Below, in pieces: positions 1-32,197 of a DNA stretch of 64,000 bases. Both the position numbers and the translations under genes were made by a program. Below the pieces are notes generated by a model. The model did no database searches and had not been told where the DNA came from. It was given only the letters and a program-made list of their open reading frames with translations. This DNA is from Anoplopoma fimbria. Taxonomy: Eukaryota > Chordata > Actinopteri > Perciformes > Anoplopomatidae. How positions within the stretch are numbered: position 1 is the first letter of the stretch; each line of letters begins with the position of its first letter. The stretch covers positions 22,248,728 to 22,312,727 of the forward strand of contig NC_072459.1 of assembly GCF_027596085.1 (NCBI RefSeq), written 5' to 3'.

Positions 1-789
1 GTTCTGAGTTTCTCAGAGCGACTTCATTCTCCCTCCCGCTGATCAGGGATTAAACCGGCTTCTATTGAGGCGGAGACTCTCGCTACATCACACCTGAGCC
101 CACACACAAAGGCAGTGAGATGGAAATAAAGCAGGAAGCCTCACCCTATTTAATTCCTGCCACACTCCTACTGCAGTGCTAAAACAACCCAACAGGAATC
201 TTTTCTGAAAGTCCTTGCTAAATGCCTAAAATGTTATGGACGATTTTCCCTCTAGTTGCCAGAAAGTCACTGCCGGGAAAGAGAGAGAACAACGAGTGAT
301 TAAGACAATGAAAGTGACGGAGGTGGAAAATGGGGGAGCGTGTGCAAGAGGTGAAAAGAGTAGAGGCTGAGATGGAGCGCAGGGCCCTGGGGTGATATCT
401 GTGTCTGCTCCTCCATTAGAGACCAGCTCACTAAGGTTACGTGAGCATTCAAGACACGCATACTAGCTTTGACTGCCTCACTCTCACTCTTTCTCTCTCT
501 CTTTCTTTGTTTGGTTTCTCTCTTTCATTCTTTCTTTCTGCATTTTTATTCAGAGAATAACCGTTGATTGAATCATAAATTCTGCCACCTTAACATCACT
601 CTTACTACATGCATGTACTGCATTTTGAGTTTGGTGTCTCATTTTATTTAATTTTAGCCTTTCCAAAACCAAACTAAAACAGTGTGTTTGTCTGCGCTAT
701 GCTGCAAATGTTAGCAAGTCCAGCTGACTAACTTACTAGTGCTCTGTGGGAGCCGGGCCTAGATGCTATCTGAGTTTTGGCTAAAGGTA
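1..789. other. Intergenic or intronic sequence, no gene seen
   Basis: No splice-bounded coding segment or RNA gene is recognisable on either strand. A pyrimidine-rich CT tract lies at about 481-540. The stretch could be upstream of mast1 or inside its first intron, because the first coding exon of mast1 is not found. Confidence 0.5.
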
Positions 790-2208
790 GCGGTAAACAA
801 ATACGAATTCAATAAGTGCAGCGAACTGATAAACGAATACAGTGAGTGCTACAAAAACAATAATTGCAACAGACTAATACAATACAATAAGTGCTACAAA
901 CTACTACAAATAGGATAAGGCTCACGGTAGTACTTCTTGAAGAGGTGAGTTTTCAGCCTGCGCCGAAAGATGGGCAGCGACTCTGCTGTCCTGAGGTCAG
1001 TGGGGAGTTCATTCCACCACTGTGGGGCCAGGACAGAAAAAAGCTGTGACCGGGTGGATCGGCCGCAGGGACCTCTGAGCGACGGGGCAACCAATCGCCC
1101 CGAGGCAGCAGAGCGAAGTGGTCGGGCGGGGGTGTAGGGCTTGACCAAGGCCTGGAGATAGGAAGGAGCTGTTCCTTTCACTGCCCTGTAGGCTAGCACC
1201 AGAGTCTTAAACTGGATGCGAGCTCTTACAGGGAGCCAGTGTAGAGAACGGAGAAGGGAAGTTGTGTGGGAGAACTTGGGCGATTGAACACCAGACGTGC
1301 TGCAGCTTTCTGGACAAGCTCCAGAGGTCTGATGGCCGACGCCGGGGCTCCGGCAAGTAGTGAGTTGCAGTAGTCCAGGCGGGAGATGACCAGAGCCTGG
1401 ATGAGCACCTGCGCCGTCTCCTCAGTGAGGAAGGGGCGAATCCTCCTGATGTTGTAGAGGAGGAATCTGCAGGAGCGTGTGACCGATGCAATGTTTGCTG
1501 AGAACGACAGTTGGTCGTCCAGGGTCACACCCAGATTCCTCACAGTCCGAGTTGGCGTCACCACGGCATCATCAATGGTGATGGACAGGTCTCGGTGCGG
1601 GCAACCCTTCCCCGGGAGGAACAGTAGCTCGGTTTTGTCCAGGTTCAGCTTCAGGTGGTGTGTCGCCATCCACTTCGAGATGTCAGCCAAGCACGCAGCA
1701 ATGCGTGCCTCCACTTGGGTGTCACCGGGAGGAAATGACAAGACCAGCTGGGTGTCATCGGCATAACAATGGTAGGAGAAGTCATGCGAGCGAATAACAG
1801 AACCCAGAGATGATGTGTAGAGCGAGAAGAGAAGGGGGCCCAGAACTGAACCTTGTGGAACCCCCGTAGTCAGCATGCGTGGTTCCGACACGGCCCCCCT
1901 CCATGTCACCTGGTAGGATCAACCTGTCAGGTAGGATGCAAACAGGGAGAGTGCAGAGCCTGAGACGCCCATCCCCTCGAGGGTGGAGAGGAGGATCTGG
2001 TGGTTCACCGTGTCAAACGCCGCTGACAGGTCCAGGAGAATCAGGACAGAGGAGAGAGAGTTCGCTCTCGCGGCGTGAAGCGACTCTGTCACCGCAAGGA
2101 GGGCCGTCTCTGACGAGTGACCCACCTTGAACCCGGACTGGTGGGGGTCCAAGAGGTTGTTCTGGTGGAGGTAGGAAGACAGTTGTTTAGAGACAGCGCG
2201 TTCAAGTG
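790..2208 (-). mobile_element. 5'-truncated L2-like LINE, reverse transcriptase and 3'UTR
   Basis: The minus strand encodes the palm and thumb of a non-LTR reverse transcriptase. From high to low coordinate one sees the block LLDLSAAFDTVNH, then [13 protein letters not shown], the catalytic YADD box, and a C-terminal end with LKTHLF. Homology starts abruptly near 2208, so the copy is 5'-truncated and has no endonuclease. The frame is interrupted by one TGA (reverse complement of 1919-1921), which looks like a CGA to TGA CpG decay, and by a frameshift around 1200-1260 before the last block. The 3'UTR (about 790-893) resembles 62190-62320. The element is dead. L2/CR1-like assignment rests on motif style only. 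Confidence 0.85.
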
Positions 2209-5200
2209 TTCAAATACAAGAATTCAAAATATGCCATGGTTAAACCGTAAACTCTGCTTTTAGTCTAACAATGCCAAATGTAATTTTACATTTTTGCATT
2301 TTAAAAGTAGCCCAATTATGCAGGAAATTGCGTGGCCAGGTAACACCGGTCCTGCTCCTTATTGGATTGGGGGCAGTTTAATCTCCAGCAACCCCTGCCA
2401 ACATTACCCAAGATAGCGTTACATTCTCCTTTTGTTTGTGTTTTTAAAAGTGAAACTGTTTAAAAACATGCAGCATGGATGTATGAGCTAAGCAGCTAAA
2501 TGAGATTATGTTAAAATGAAATAACAGTCTGATCAAATATTTTTCCTTATCATACACAAAATGTTGTTGTTTATTTCGTGCAACATGTTAATTGGATCAT
2601 CAACGCAATAAGAGTCAGGATGTGTTTGTGTTTCCCTTGGGTGCTTCGGCTCAGGTGCACCGTGCTGCAGGGCGGTCAGCTCAGAGTCACTCTCTCGCAC
2701 ACATACAACACTTCGTCTCAAACACTCTTCCTCTGTAACTAAATAAGCCATTTCACTTCACTTAACCAATTATGTGCAAAAACCAAAAGAGGTCAGCGTG
2801 AGGCAACGACACCTGAGTCAGACTGTGGAGTCTCTCCTTCTAAGTGCTGCAGCTTTTTTTCGGCCCGGAGGAGCCCTGGGTTCAATACACACAAGCTTAC
2901 GGTAGTATATGTGCTACATCTCCCATTAGCTTTCAGTGAAGGGCCCCGTCTTTCCTCTCCTCTTAGAGAGAGGAGACTTTTATTCAGTTTGATCCTCCTT
3001 CTCCTCCGCTGTCTCCCTCTCAGGGCCCCTCTTACAGGAAAAACACACATGAGGACACAGGCTTCTCAGCAGTACTGAATTTACCCGTGCTTGATAGATA
3101 TTACTACTGTCAGCTGCTGTGTAATCCCCCAGACTGAGACAGAAAAAAAATCGGGGCCTTTTATCCAGACTGAAGTGCTTTCTGGGATGTTTGGGACCCC
3201 AAAGAGCTGAGGTACGTGGGTAGAAAAGAGGCGACAGGGTCAAAGCGTCTGTTGGACTTTCCTGCTGGTTACTGTGTTTCAGGCCGGGCGTTTTGACAGT
3301 TAACACAATGCTCGGTGCAGTCGGGTGGAGAGGTGATGGAGCAGAGTGAGGACAGTGTTAGGCCTCAGGCTCCTCACCATGACCACCTCTTATGTCCTTT
3401 AACTGCTGATCACTGACCTGGTGGACAGTATTTTTGGACTTCTCACTTAAAAAAAGCTTGGACGGGCTAATAGGAATCGATACATACAGTCTATATGAGA
3501 AACATGTGGCATATTATAAACAGCTCATGTGTTACTGCATACTGCATCAACAAGCAACCAGTGACTTGCTGGATTCATTTATGAGGGAGCTGCACTGCTG
3601 GTATTTTGTATACCAGAAGCCGAGGGGTGGACGTATAACTGCATAGAATATGAATTACTCCAAATATAAAGTGACTAAAAGTGGCATACGTATTTTCAGT
3701 TTAGGTAACCAAGAGCTGGGTCCTGGTTACCGGCGTGGCAACCCCTTTTTAAAGTTTGTGTTGAGCCCTGTATATATCTATATCTATACATCTATAAAAT
3801 AAATGTGTATATATACAGAAAATATATTTAACATATATAAATCAATTACGATGGGCTGACCTTTAAGGAGGACCAGCGCTATTCACCTTTTAAGTTGGAA
3901 GTCGAACAGCTTATTTCATTCTTAATATTCCAAATACTTAATGTGGGTTATAGTTTAACAGTTAATTATTAACATCCCTAACATTTGGTCCTCTCCTCAC
4001 AATTTTCCTTTCAGTCATTTTAGGGAAGACTTTTATTTTGGTTACTGAATGTCACCCTACCACTAGTTTCTTTACCCGATGTCAGGTGATTCGTTTGACT
4101 CTGTAGTGTCACATTTACAAAATTGCATGTCCGCCCTCTTTTTCTGCCTTCCCCCCCCCTTCCACCACTCTTAACTGTGAACTTGAGTGACTTCTATAAT
4201 GAGCAGTATTCCTTCTCCTCTCATTCTCTGCGCTCCGCGGCCGGCGTTATCAGAAGCCTCCCAGCCCCAACGCTGCATAGCAACAAGCCGTCATGTGACC
4301 ATGGATCCCTGCCTCTCCCGTCCCCTGCAGGGTTGTAGACGCCAACTACAATTTCCTTGGGTTTTTGTTCCATGAATAAAGCGCTCCAGTCTTCTCGTGC
4401 TTCTTCCCCTCAGAGATGTATACATTAAAAGAAAAAAGGGGAAAAAAGCACTGAACATGTGATGCTTGTTTGGTTTCTGCTTCCCTTTCTTACCCCGAAC
4501 AGTCATCTTTTTCCGCCAACATTTCCGTAATATATGCTCGCCATTATTTCCATGTCCCATTCATTCACCCATCTCATGCCGCAGAGGTAAACACACCCGT
4601 CTTCCCCGACTCCTCATCAGCAGTTCTTTCCTCCCCCCCCTCCCCCTCCCCCTCTCTTTCTTCTCTTTGAAGTGCTCACTTATCTGTCTCTCTGTGTTTC
4701 CCTCCTCCTCTACGCCTCGGATCTCCTTTTCTATTTGACTTTGCACATCACGGCTACATTTTCCGCGGTTTCATATGAATGGGCGGTTCGGTGAAGTAAT
4801 GGTGCCCCTGCTGTTATCCAGAGGGGGGAGTGTGAACATGCCAGGGATGAAGGCTCCTGTTTGCCTGTCTTTGTTAGAGCCATACTTTCCCCTTCCCCTG
4901 TGTCATCCGCTCACAGTGAAACAATATTCCCCCGTGTGACCTGTTTACGCCCTCTATGGTGTTTGTGCAGTGTGAATATACATACATGTGTGTGTGTATA
5001 ACGGTGGAAAAAACTGGGTCATGTTTACCTTCCACCTGTGTGGGTGATGAGCACCGCTGAGAGCGCCTTCAACCTGCATCTCTAATCTTTGTTTTTCTAT
5101 TTTTTTTTCTGAATTTGCAGTCACCATCCGTTCCCCCGAAACATTTACTTTCCCTCATCTTGCTTTTATGTAATGATCGCAACCAGCTAACACCCCCATC

Positions 5201-6576
5201 TCTCTCGACCTTCACACCTCCAGCCCTCGGCAACAGCGTCCAGATTTACGGATTGTCCCTCCCCTCCCCTCCTCCCTCCCCTCTCGGGTTCTTGAACGAC
5301 CATGGAGCGAGAAACAGGCCCCGGGCATCGCTTTGAAATTTGGACTCTGCATGTGTCTTGTAAATACGTGCCAGTTTAGCATCGACATATTTATACCTCG
5401 TTCCTAGTATACTGACAGCGTTACAGGGGGAAAATTCAAGGCCGAGCGCCGTGTGTGTTTATTATGTTTACAGCCAGCCCTCATTGATTTCCTGCAGCGC
5501 TGAGAATCCATTAACCAAGAATAGTCCTGCCGCTCGGTTCGGCTTTAGCTCCTATCGCTCTCTCCTCGTCTCTCTGAGGTGATGAAAACCAGCGAGGCTA
5601 CGTCGAACTTAAAGCTCCGAGCCACGTGCCATTGAGGTGACTGGTGTCACTGGGATCAGCTGGTGCAGCGACCGTGTTACTGTGAGATTATTGCAGCTTC
5701 AGGCAAAAAGGTTTACGGTTAAAGAACAATGTCAGGATTCAATTGATCCTGCTTAGAGGGTGTGAGATTGCACAAACTGCAGTTTATCAGACCTGCCAGT
5801 TTATCTATCGGCATACGTGATCAATATCAATAAGGCCAGCTAAAGATTGGATCGATCAGGACATCCTGTGTGTGGTTAGAACAATGAAAACGGATAGATG
5901 AGATGGCGCTGGCTCTGTTTTGTGAATTTATTTTGATATAAGTGGCAGTATTATAGGCAGATTGAAGCGACCCAATAGGGCAGACTTAATTGGATGCTGG
6001 TAATATGCCAACAGCCAATCAGCTTTTTAAAATTTTAATTTCAAAAAACGAAACAGTTTTCATCATATCTGTTTGCTATGTTCAGGATGAAGCTTGGCTG
6101 ATGTTGCAGAGGTGTGATCCTCGCACCACTCGACAAGAAAGCGGAAACTGAGGAGTCGGAGTTAGGATGTTCAACATATTTATGGTTTAATCAGTTACAG
6201 TTCAACCAAAAGTTGAATTATAGATCGTTGCTTTGTAGTTCCATGCAGGAATGACAATGCATGATTTTTCTTAGATCCCCTGAAGGAGGCTCAGTACTGT
6301 CCAGCAAGTAACAATGGCCGGTGTTAACACAGCCGACAGTGCACATCCATATGTCCTTCCTATGGAACAGCAGTGGATTGAAGAGGGGAGATTTGCACAA
6401 GTGAAGCAGCAGTGTGCTCTGTTTTTAATGTGTTTCAGTTGAGTTGAGATTCTTCTGCCTAACTAGCATGACCTTGATTTATTTTATTTTTTTTCTGCAC
6501 TGGTCTATTGTGTAAAAAAATAAGAAATAGCTAGTTTTCTGTGTCTTATGAAGGCCTCTACACTGCGTCACTGAAG

Positions 6577-6663
<87 letters not shown>

Positions 6664-7494
6664 TATAGTGGTTGATGCGTCCTGCTCACATGAGAACCCA
6701 CATGACTACTATAAAAGAAATGAGAGAGACAGAGAGAGAGAGAGAGAGAGGCCGAAGACGTAGTGGTGCTTTTTAGCATTTCATTTGTGCTTCTCGTCTT
6801 TGTTCCCAGCTGTTTTTATTTTCGTTGATTACCCCCCCCCCCCCCCCCACTTTACCTTGGAAATCAAAGCGCATTATGCCGCACGTATTTTTAAAAAGCC
6901 TTGGGTATGAGCCTTCTGAGGAAATAAAAGGGGATTGCACACAAAAAGCACAAGAATACAAAAAGCTTCCTCAATTTACTGCATAATGGTGTGTGAGTCG
7001 GATACACTGATAGCGTGTCAAGGATGAATGTGTGTGTGGAGTCCACAGGCAGATTTGAGGTGACTCAGTGTTGTAGTGACTGCTATTAAGTGACCAAAAT
7101 ATAATTAACCGAGGTCATGGAATTATAATTTTTTTACCATTCTCATCCATCTTGTATTTTTCCCTGGCTTGTCGCCACTGTTCTCTCTTAACTTTGCCTC
7201 CCTCTGATCTCGCTCTGCACTCTCTCCCCTCATTTCTTATCTGGGCCGAGCGGAGGCAGACAGGGATGGATGACTGAGGAAATTGAATTCTCCTTATCGT
7301 CGTTGTGCTCCGTGCAGCGAGCCAACGTGCGACTCTCCAGCACACACACAGGCAGCTACAGGATGCACACATTCTAAGCATGGACTCACACAGATACAGC
7401 ACGCACACACAACTCCGCCGTGGTGACTTGGACGCCCTGATTGCAGTGTCCTCCCGTGTTTACGTGCGTCTTCTCTCTCTCTTTCTCTTCACAG
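2209..7494. other. Non-coding stretch upstream of the first visible mast1 exon
   Basis: No exon could be supported. I looked for the short MAST1 N-terminal exon (in human a methionine-led segment ending FRRTKS) and did not find it, so it is either diverged here or lies upstream of the window. Visible structure is limited to AT-rich dinucleotide runs near 3770-3840, CT-rich blocks at 4600-4740, and the simple repeats at 6578-6848. The open frames here lack splice context or family resemblance. Confidence 0.5.
6578..6662. repeat. (TG)n microsatellite, about 42 units
   Basis: This is an uninterrupted TG dinucleotide tract of about 85 bp. It is followed by a (GA)n tract at 6722-6750 and a 17-base C-run at 6832-6848. 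Such a cluster is likely polymorphic and hard to assemble. An open frame runs through it as Cys-Val repeats and is an artefact. Confidence 0.97.
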
Positions 7495-27825
<20,331 letters not shown>

Positions 27826-29790
27826 TAAGAGAGCTTCAGCAAGAGTCGGACTCTCCCATGCAATGCCTTTTTACTGTAGCGTCACACTGACATATCCCGA
27901 AATTGACATGACTTTGAGTGGAGGGGGGGAAGACATGAAATGCCTGAAGAAATATCACCAAATAGATGACGTGTGACTTGTAGAACACACATGATGTGAA
28001 CAAAGATGCATCGGCCATGTGGGGGGAAATGTATCGTAATGTAGGCCTGTGTATGTACTCTGTATGTTCAATGTTTTGTATATAAATGGGGGGGGGAATG
28101 CATATGTCTTAATGCATGTCCGACACTGTACATGGAAAATGAAAGAATATTTAAAAAAAGGAGATGAAAAAAAATATAAAGCCGACCTCAAGGTGGTGAA
28201 CACTGTGAACAACTTTTCATCAGGCCAACTGTTAACTGTGTGTAAACAAGCATTTTTCTTTTGTTAGAAATGGGCCTTACTAACTCATTTCAGATCAGCT
28301 CCAGTGCTATCATTGAGTTAAAAGAACAACCCACACTGACTAAACGAGTTCATGCTTCGTGGAGTGAAGATGACTGAAAACATAATGGGAACTGGACCAA
28401 GAAACCAAAATAGGGTGGATCAGCTGGCGAGCTTCAGATCTGTTTAAGGGCTGAATTTAAGTGGAATTAAAAGAGGTAGAACAGGGACACTATGCAATGT
28501 GCTGATAATGCCATTTTATTTATTTATTTTGTGTCCCAAAATGAGTTTACATTGTGCTCCAGACAAGAAGAGAATACAAAAGGAAAGGGATGCAATAAGC
28601 CAAGCAAATACATTTTTGTTGTTTTAAAAGTTGTCTCCATCGAATTGTAGTGAAATGTGCAATTATATATTTTAGGCTATTAAGTGAAAACAAGTGAGTC
28701 TGGTAAGGAGGCAAAGTGCGTAAAGAACTAACAGGAGATGTAGGCTAGATGCTCCTTCACTCACTCTTTTCTATTTATGCAGGTGTACCGTATATTGTGT
28801 AAATGTTACGTGTGAAGGAAAGTGCCAGTCTTTTTTTGGTTTAGGGATGATGTGATTTTATTATTTTTGGTTGTTGTTTACACTTAAATGTATAATAATA
28901 TGCAATCCAACAGTGCCCAGTTTCATAAAACGGAGCACCCTTGTCAGTGATGCAGTGGTAGACTATACGCAGAAGACAGGAGTAGATATGTTGAGAGCAT
29001 CTTAGTGGTGAGGTTGTGTTTGTTCTTGATGTGTGTGTGTGTTGAGGATCCTGATAGTTTTGGGACACCAGGCTCAGACCTGTCTTAGACTGCCACCTTG
29101 TGGACGACGTCAAACACTACAACGAATGTCCTGAGGTACAAAGAAAGACAGGTGTACATGTTGCATGGGGATCTTTTCATTTCAGACATAATAATCCGGA
29201 TGCATAATTATTTTGCAGAGGAACACATTGAGATCAAGAGCTTAAGAGTTTAAAAATCTTTGTTTTATATCCATTAAGATGTCGTGGTCAGCAGACATTA
29301 ACCCAATGTTAGGAACTGTGTTTGCTGTGGTGTGCTGTGAAAAAATTGCACTTTATTTTGTGTCAAATATTTTTTTATTTATTTACTGGTCCTATATATT
29401 TATTTGATTATTTTTCTATTTGTTCTATTTATTAAGCTTTTTTTTTTATTTATTCAAATGTTTTTTTTTACACCAGTTAGCGAATTTCTGCTTTACTACT
29501 GAAATTAGACATTTATAAATTTTACATTTAGACTAAGGAATCTACCAAATCTGTGTGGCTACCCTCCTGTGTGCAGTTTGGACGCTCATTCCATCTGAAG
29601 TTGTGATATTCTGGTCTAGTCCATCTTTGTCCCTGTGTTTGATTCATTTTTTTATTTTTTTTACAGCACTACAGCAACTAGCTCTGCCTGTTGTTCATTA
29701 CATTGCTACATATTTACTAGCCACCGTTGTGAGAAACCAATGCAAAAAGCCTATAGTGCAGAAATGTAATAAAATGCAGAGAAACCCCTC
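27826..29790 (+). other. mast1: mast1 3'UTR with poly(A) signal and AU-rich elements
   Basis: No reading frame of note follows the stop. The first well-placed AATAAA is at 29768-29773, about 1.9 kb downstream, followed by a T-run at 29805-29817. ATTTA pentamers overlap at about 28518-28530 and recur at 29370-29400, which are AU-rich-element-like. The UTR extent is inferred from the signal alone. Confidence 0.6.
29768..29773 (+). terminator. Poly(A) signal AATAAA, probable mast1 end
   Basis: A canonical hexamer with a T-rich downstream stretch, and the last such signal before the putative atg4d promoter about 90 bp away. Confidence 0.6.
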
Positions 29791-29854
29791 GTTTTGTCTG
29801 ACTTTTTTTTTTTTTTAAGGATAAGAACAGTATAGAATTTCATTGGTCCTCCGT

Positions 29855-29935
29855 TAGCCAATCACAGCAGTGCAAACGCATGACGAGTATAAACAGGAAG
29901 TGATTGTAAATCATTACTCTGCTGCTTGTCAAAGA
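29855..29935 (+). promoter_or_regulatory. atg4d: Putative atg4d promoter
   Basis: A CCAAT box in 'agccaatcac' (29857-29866) precedes a TGACG half-site and 'gtataaacaggaagtg' near 29888, which combines a TATA-like element with an ETS-type GGAAGT core. The spacing to an inferred start around 29920 and the splice donor at 30036 is reasonable. Inferred from motifs only. Confidence 0.45.
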
Positions 29936-30035
29936 GCGGAGACTCTTTTTCCAACCAACGAAAACAGAGGAGCATTCTAGAAATAATTCATTTATGACTT
30001 GGTCTAATTAAAGAAGACGCAATGCCCGAATGAAG
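29920..30035 (+). other. atg4d: Putative atg4d 5'UTR exon with a 3-codon uORF
   Basis: The segment ends in a strong donor, AAG|GTAAGAGA at 30036. It would splice to the acceptor AG at 32169-32170, 27 bp before the start codon. It contains ATG CCC GAA TGA at 30022-30033, a minimal upstream ORF ending two bases before the donor. Start coordinate is approximate. Confidence 0.45.
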
Positions 30036-30546
30036 GTAAGAGAGATACATACGCTTTGATACATTTTATAAATCCAGTTTGTCTGCAAACGGACTCTGAA
30101 GTTAATTACCTGGAAGTTTTAGCTGGATTTTTTTTTTTTTTAAGGCTGGTAATGAGAAATTAAGAATTTGCACATGGATGGCAGTTGTGCACAAAGTGGT
30201 TTTAAGACCTGGAGTTATTTTCTAATTCGTAGGATGCCATTTTTGTCTTTGTAAAATGCTGCTGACGTCACAGTTTGTGTTTCGATATGACGTCACTTCG
30301 TCATAGTAGGTCAGCCAGTGTGTTTGATGTACCTTTTTATATAGAAAACGTGTAGTCTACATGCATTATCTTTTTTTTAATTCACCTAAATAAATTAGGG
30401 CGACATGTTATCTGTCAATCAGTTAATTATTTTGGTGGACTAACATGTCAAAAAGGACAATTGGCAACCATTTTGTCTTGTGTTGTATAACAAGGGGTTC
30501 CAAATGATTAAAAAGTTACATTTCACCGTTATAAGTTACTAGATAA

Positions 30547-30905
30547 GTAATAATAATAATAATAATGGATTTTATTTATATAGCACACTTTAAAATACAA
30601 AGAAATCTCAAGGTGCTGCACAGGGTAGAACAATCACAATAATCAAATATAATAATAAAACACTAAAAACAAACAAAAAATAAAAATTTAAATTAATTAA
30701 TTAATTTAATCATAATGAAATCTAAGAATATCTATTAAAACCGAACAACCACCCAAACACAAGCAATCCAAATTATCAAGACCCTAGGGGAAGGCAGAGA
30801 GGAACAGGTGAGTTTTAAGACTTGATTTAAAAGCGGTGAGGGAGTCTAAGGCCCTGATCTTCTCCAGTAACTTAACATCATGAGATGATCAACTGAGATG
30901 CCAAT
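30547..30905 (-). mobile_element. 5'-truncated LINE fragment with (TAA)n 3' tail
   Basis: The reverse complement near 30800-30860 reads DSLTAFKSSLKTHLF, the C-terminal end of an L2-like LINE ORF2 (compare RRRLKTHLF in the LINE at 790-2208). Its 3' end 'gtgctatataaataaaatcc' runs into a TTA-type microsatellite at 30547-30566. It lies in atg4d intron 1 and is non-coding. Confidence 0.7.
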
Positions 30906-31189
30906 GATTTATGTTCTTCCAGCTCTACAAAGCACACAGTATACTATATACAGGTGGATAGTATACTGTGTGAAAGTCACATGAATGTGGATTTTATTTT
31001 GTAAGATTTCATAGAGACACGTCACAAAAGGGCTAGTGAAAATGTGTATTTTACCATATACATCGTGGATTTTCTCATATATATTTTTTTTCATATTGTT
31101 TTTTTGAGTTATGGGTCAGTTATGACATGGAAAAGGAATGAAACTTAATTTTAACCAGATATTCTGTTAGACACTCTGTTATTTTTCTT

Positions 31190-31810
31190 GAGTATTTACA
31201 TTTTATGCTTATACTTGTACTCCTCTACAGGAAAAAAATAATTGAGTACTTTAGACTCCATTACCAATTTATTTGATAGCTATAGTTAATAGTAACTTTT
31301 CATGGAAAGATTTTTCATATATAAATATCATTTTTTTAAAACATGCTTTTAAATTACAATGCATTTTAAAGATGAAACCAGTGGTTCTCAGTCCTATTTT
31401 TTTGACACAAAAAAAAATCAGTATTTAGTTCGAGTCCCTTGTCATGTTTTAGATGTCTGTGAGTTGTCACCAGAAATGTCCAAATTAAGCCTCAAAGATT
31501 TTTCCAATTAAATATTTGTTTGCGGCCCAAAAAACAAAGATCAGAGAAAAATCCAAAACATGAATATAGATGTGTAGATGACCATTTTAATCTAATCATT
31601 TCTTAGAAAAATTCCCCCAATGAGTGAAATGTTTATATGTCGAACAAGTACTTTAACTTTTGATATATAAAGCACATTCTGCTGGTACTCATGTACTTTT
31701 ACTTAAGTGACATTTTCAATGCAGGACTTTTTCTTGCTGTGGGGTACTTTTACATTGTTGTATTGATATTCTTACTTGAGTATAAGATCTGAGTTATTTT
31801 ACAGCCACTG
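31190..31810. mobile_element. Degenerate MITE related to the 58452-58971 element
   Basis: Repeated phrases 'ttgagtatttacattttatgct', 'cttgtactcctctac', 'agtactttaactttt' and 'cttacttgagta' followed by 'cagccactg' match the internal style of the common fish MITE with CCAGTGGTGG ends. Left boundary is unclear. (Phrases abbreviated.) Lies in atg4d intron 1. Confidence 0.45.
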
Positions 31811-32197
31811 ATTAAACTACTGACAAATAAAATATATAACCATGTAACTGCACACAACAACTGTCAGTGAATAAGTGACTGCTCTGTCTAACTATGTGAC
31901 ATTTTAGAAGTCTAGCATCACCTCTCCTGCTGCAGCTAAACTGAAATTCCTTGAGTCACAGGATGCCGTCACATGGTTTCCCTCTTTACTTACCGTCATG
32001 GAGAATTATTTACTTTGCTGCGGTTAAGGAAAACCCATCCGGTCCAGGGGCAGATCCTCTCTGTTTTAAGACAAAATAATATAATTTGCTGTTCATTGCT
32101 GCATCATCCTTCAGGGTCTAGTTTCACATGTGTTCGTAGGCTGCTATGGAGATAAGGAACAATCCCTCAGGCTCAGTCTTGGTCATTTTCGGTTGTT

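Noticed and set aside
3434..3646. 70-residue frame upstream of mast1
   Set aside because: No ATG start, no splice signals of note and no recognisable family.
6581..6763. Open frame of Cys-Val repeats
   Set aside because: It is the translation of the (TG)n microsatellite.
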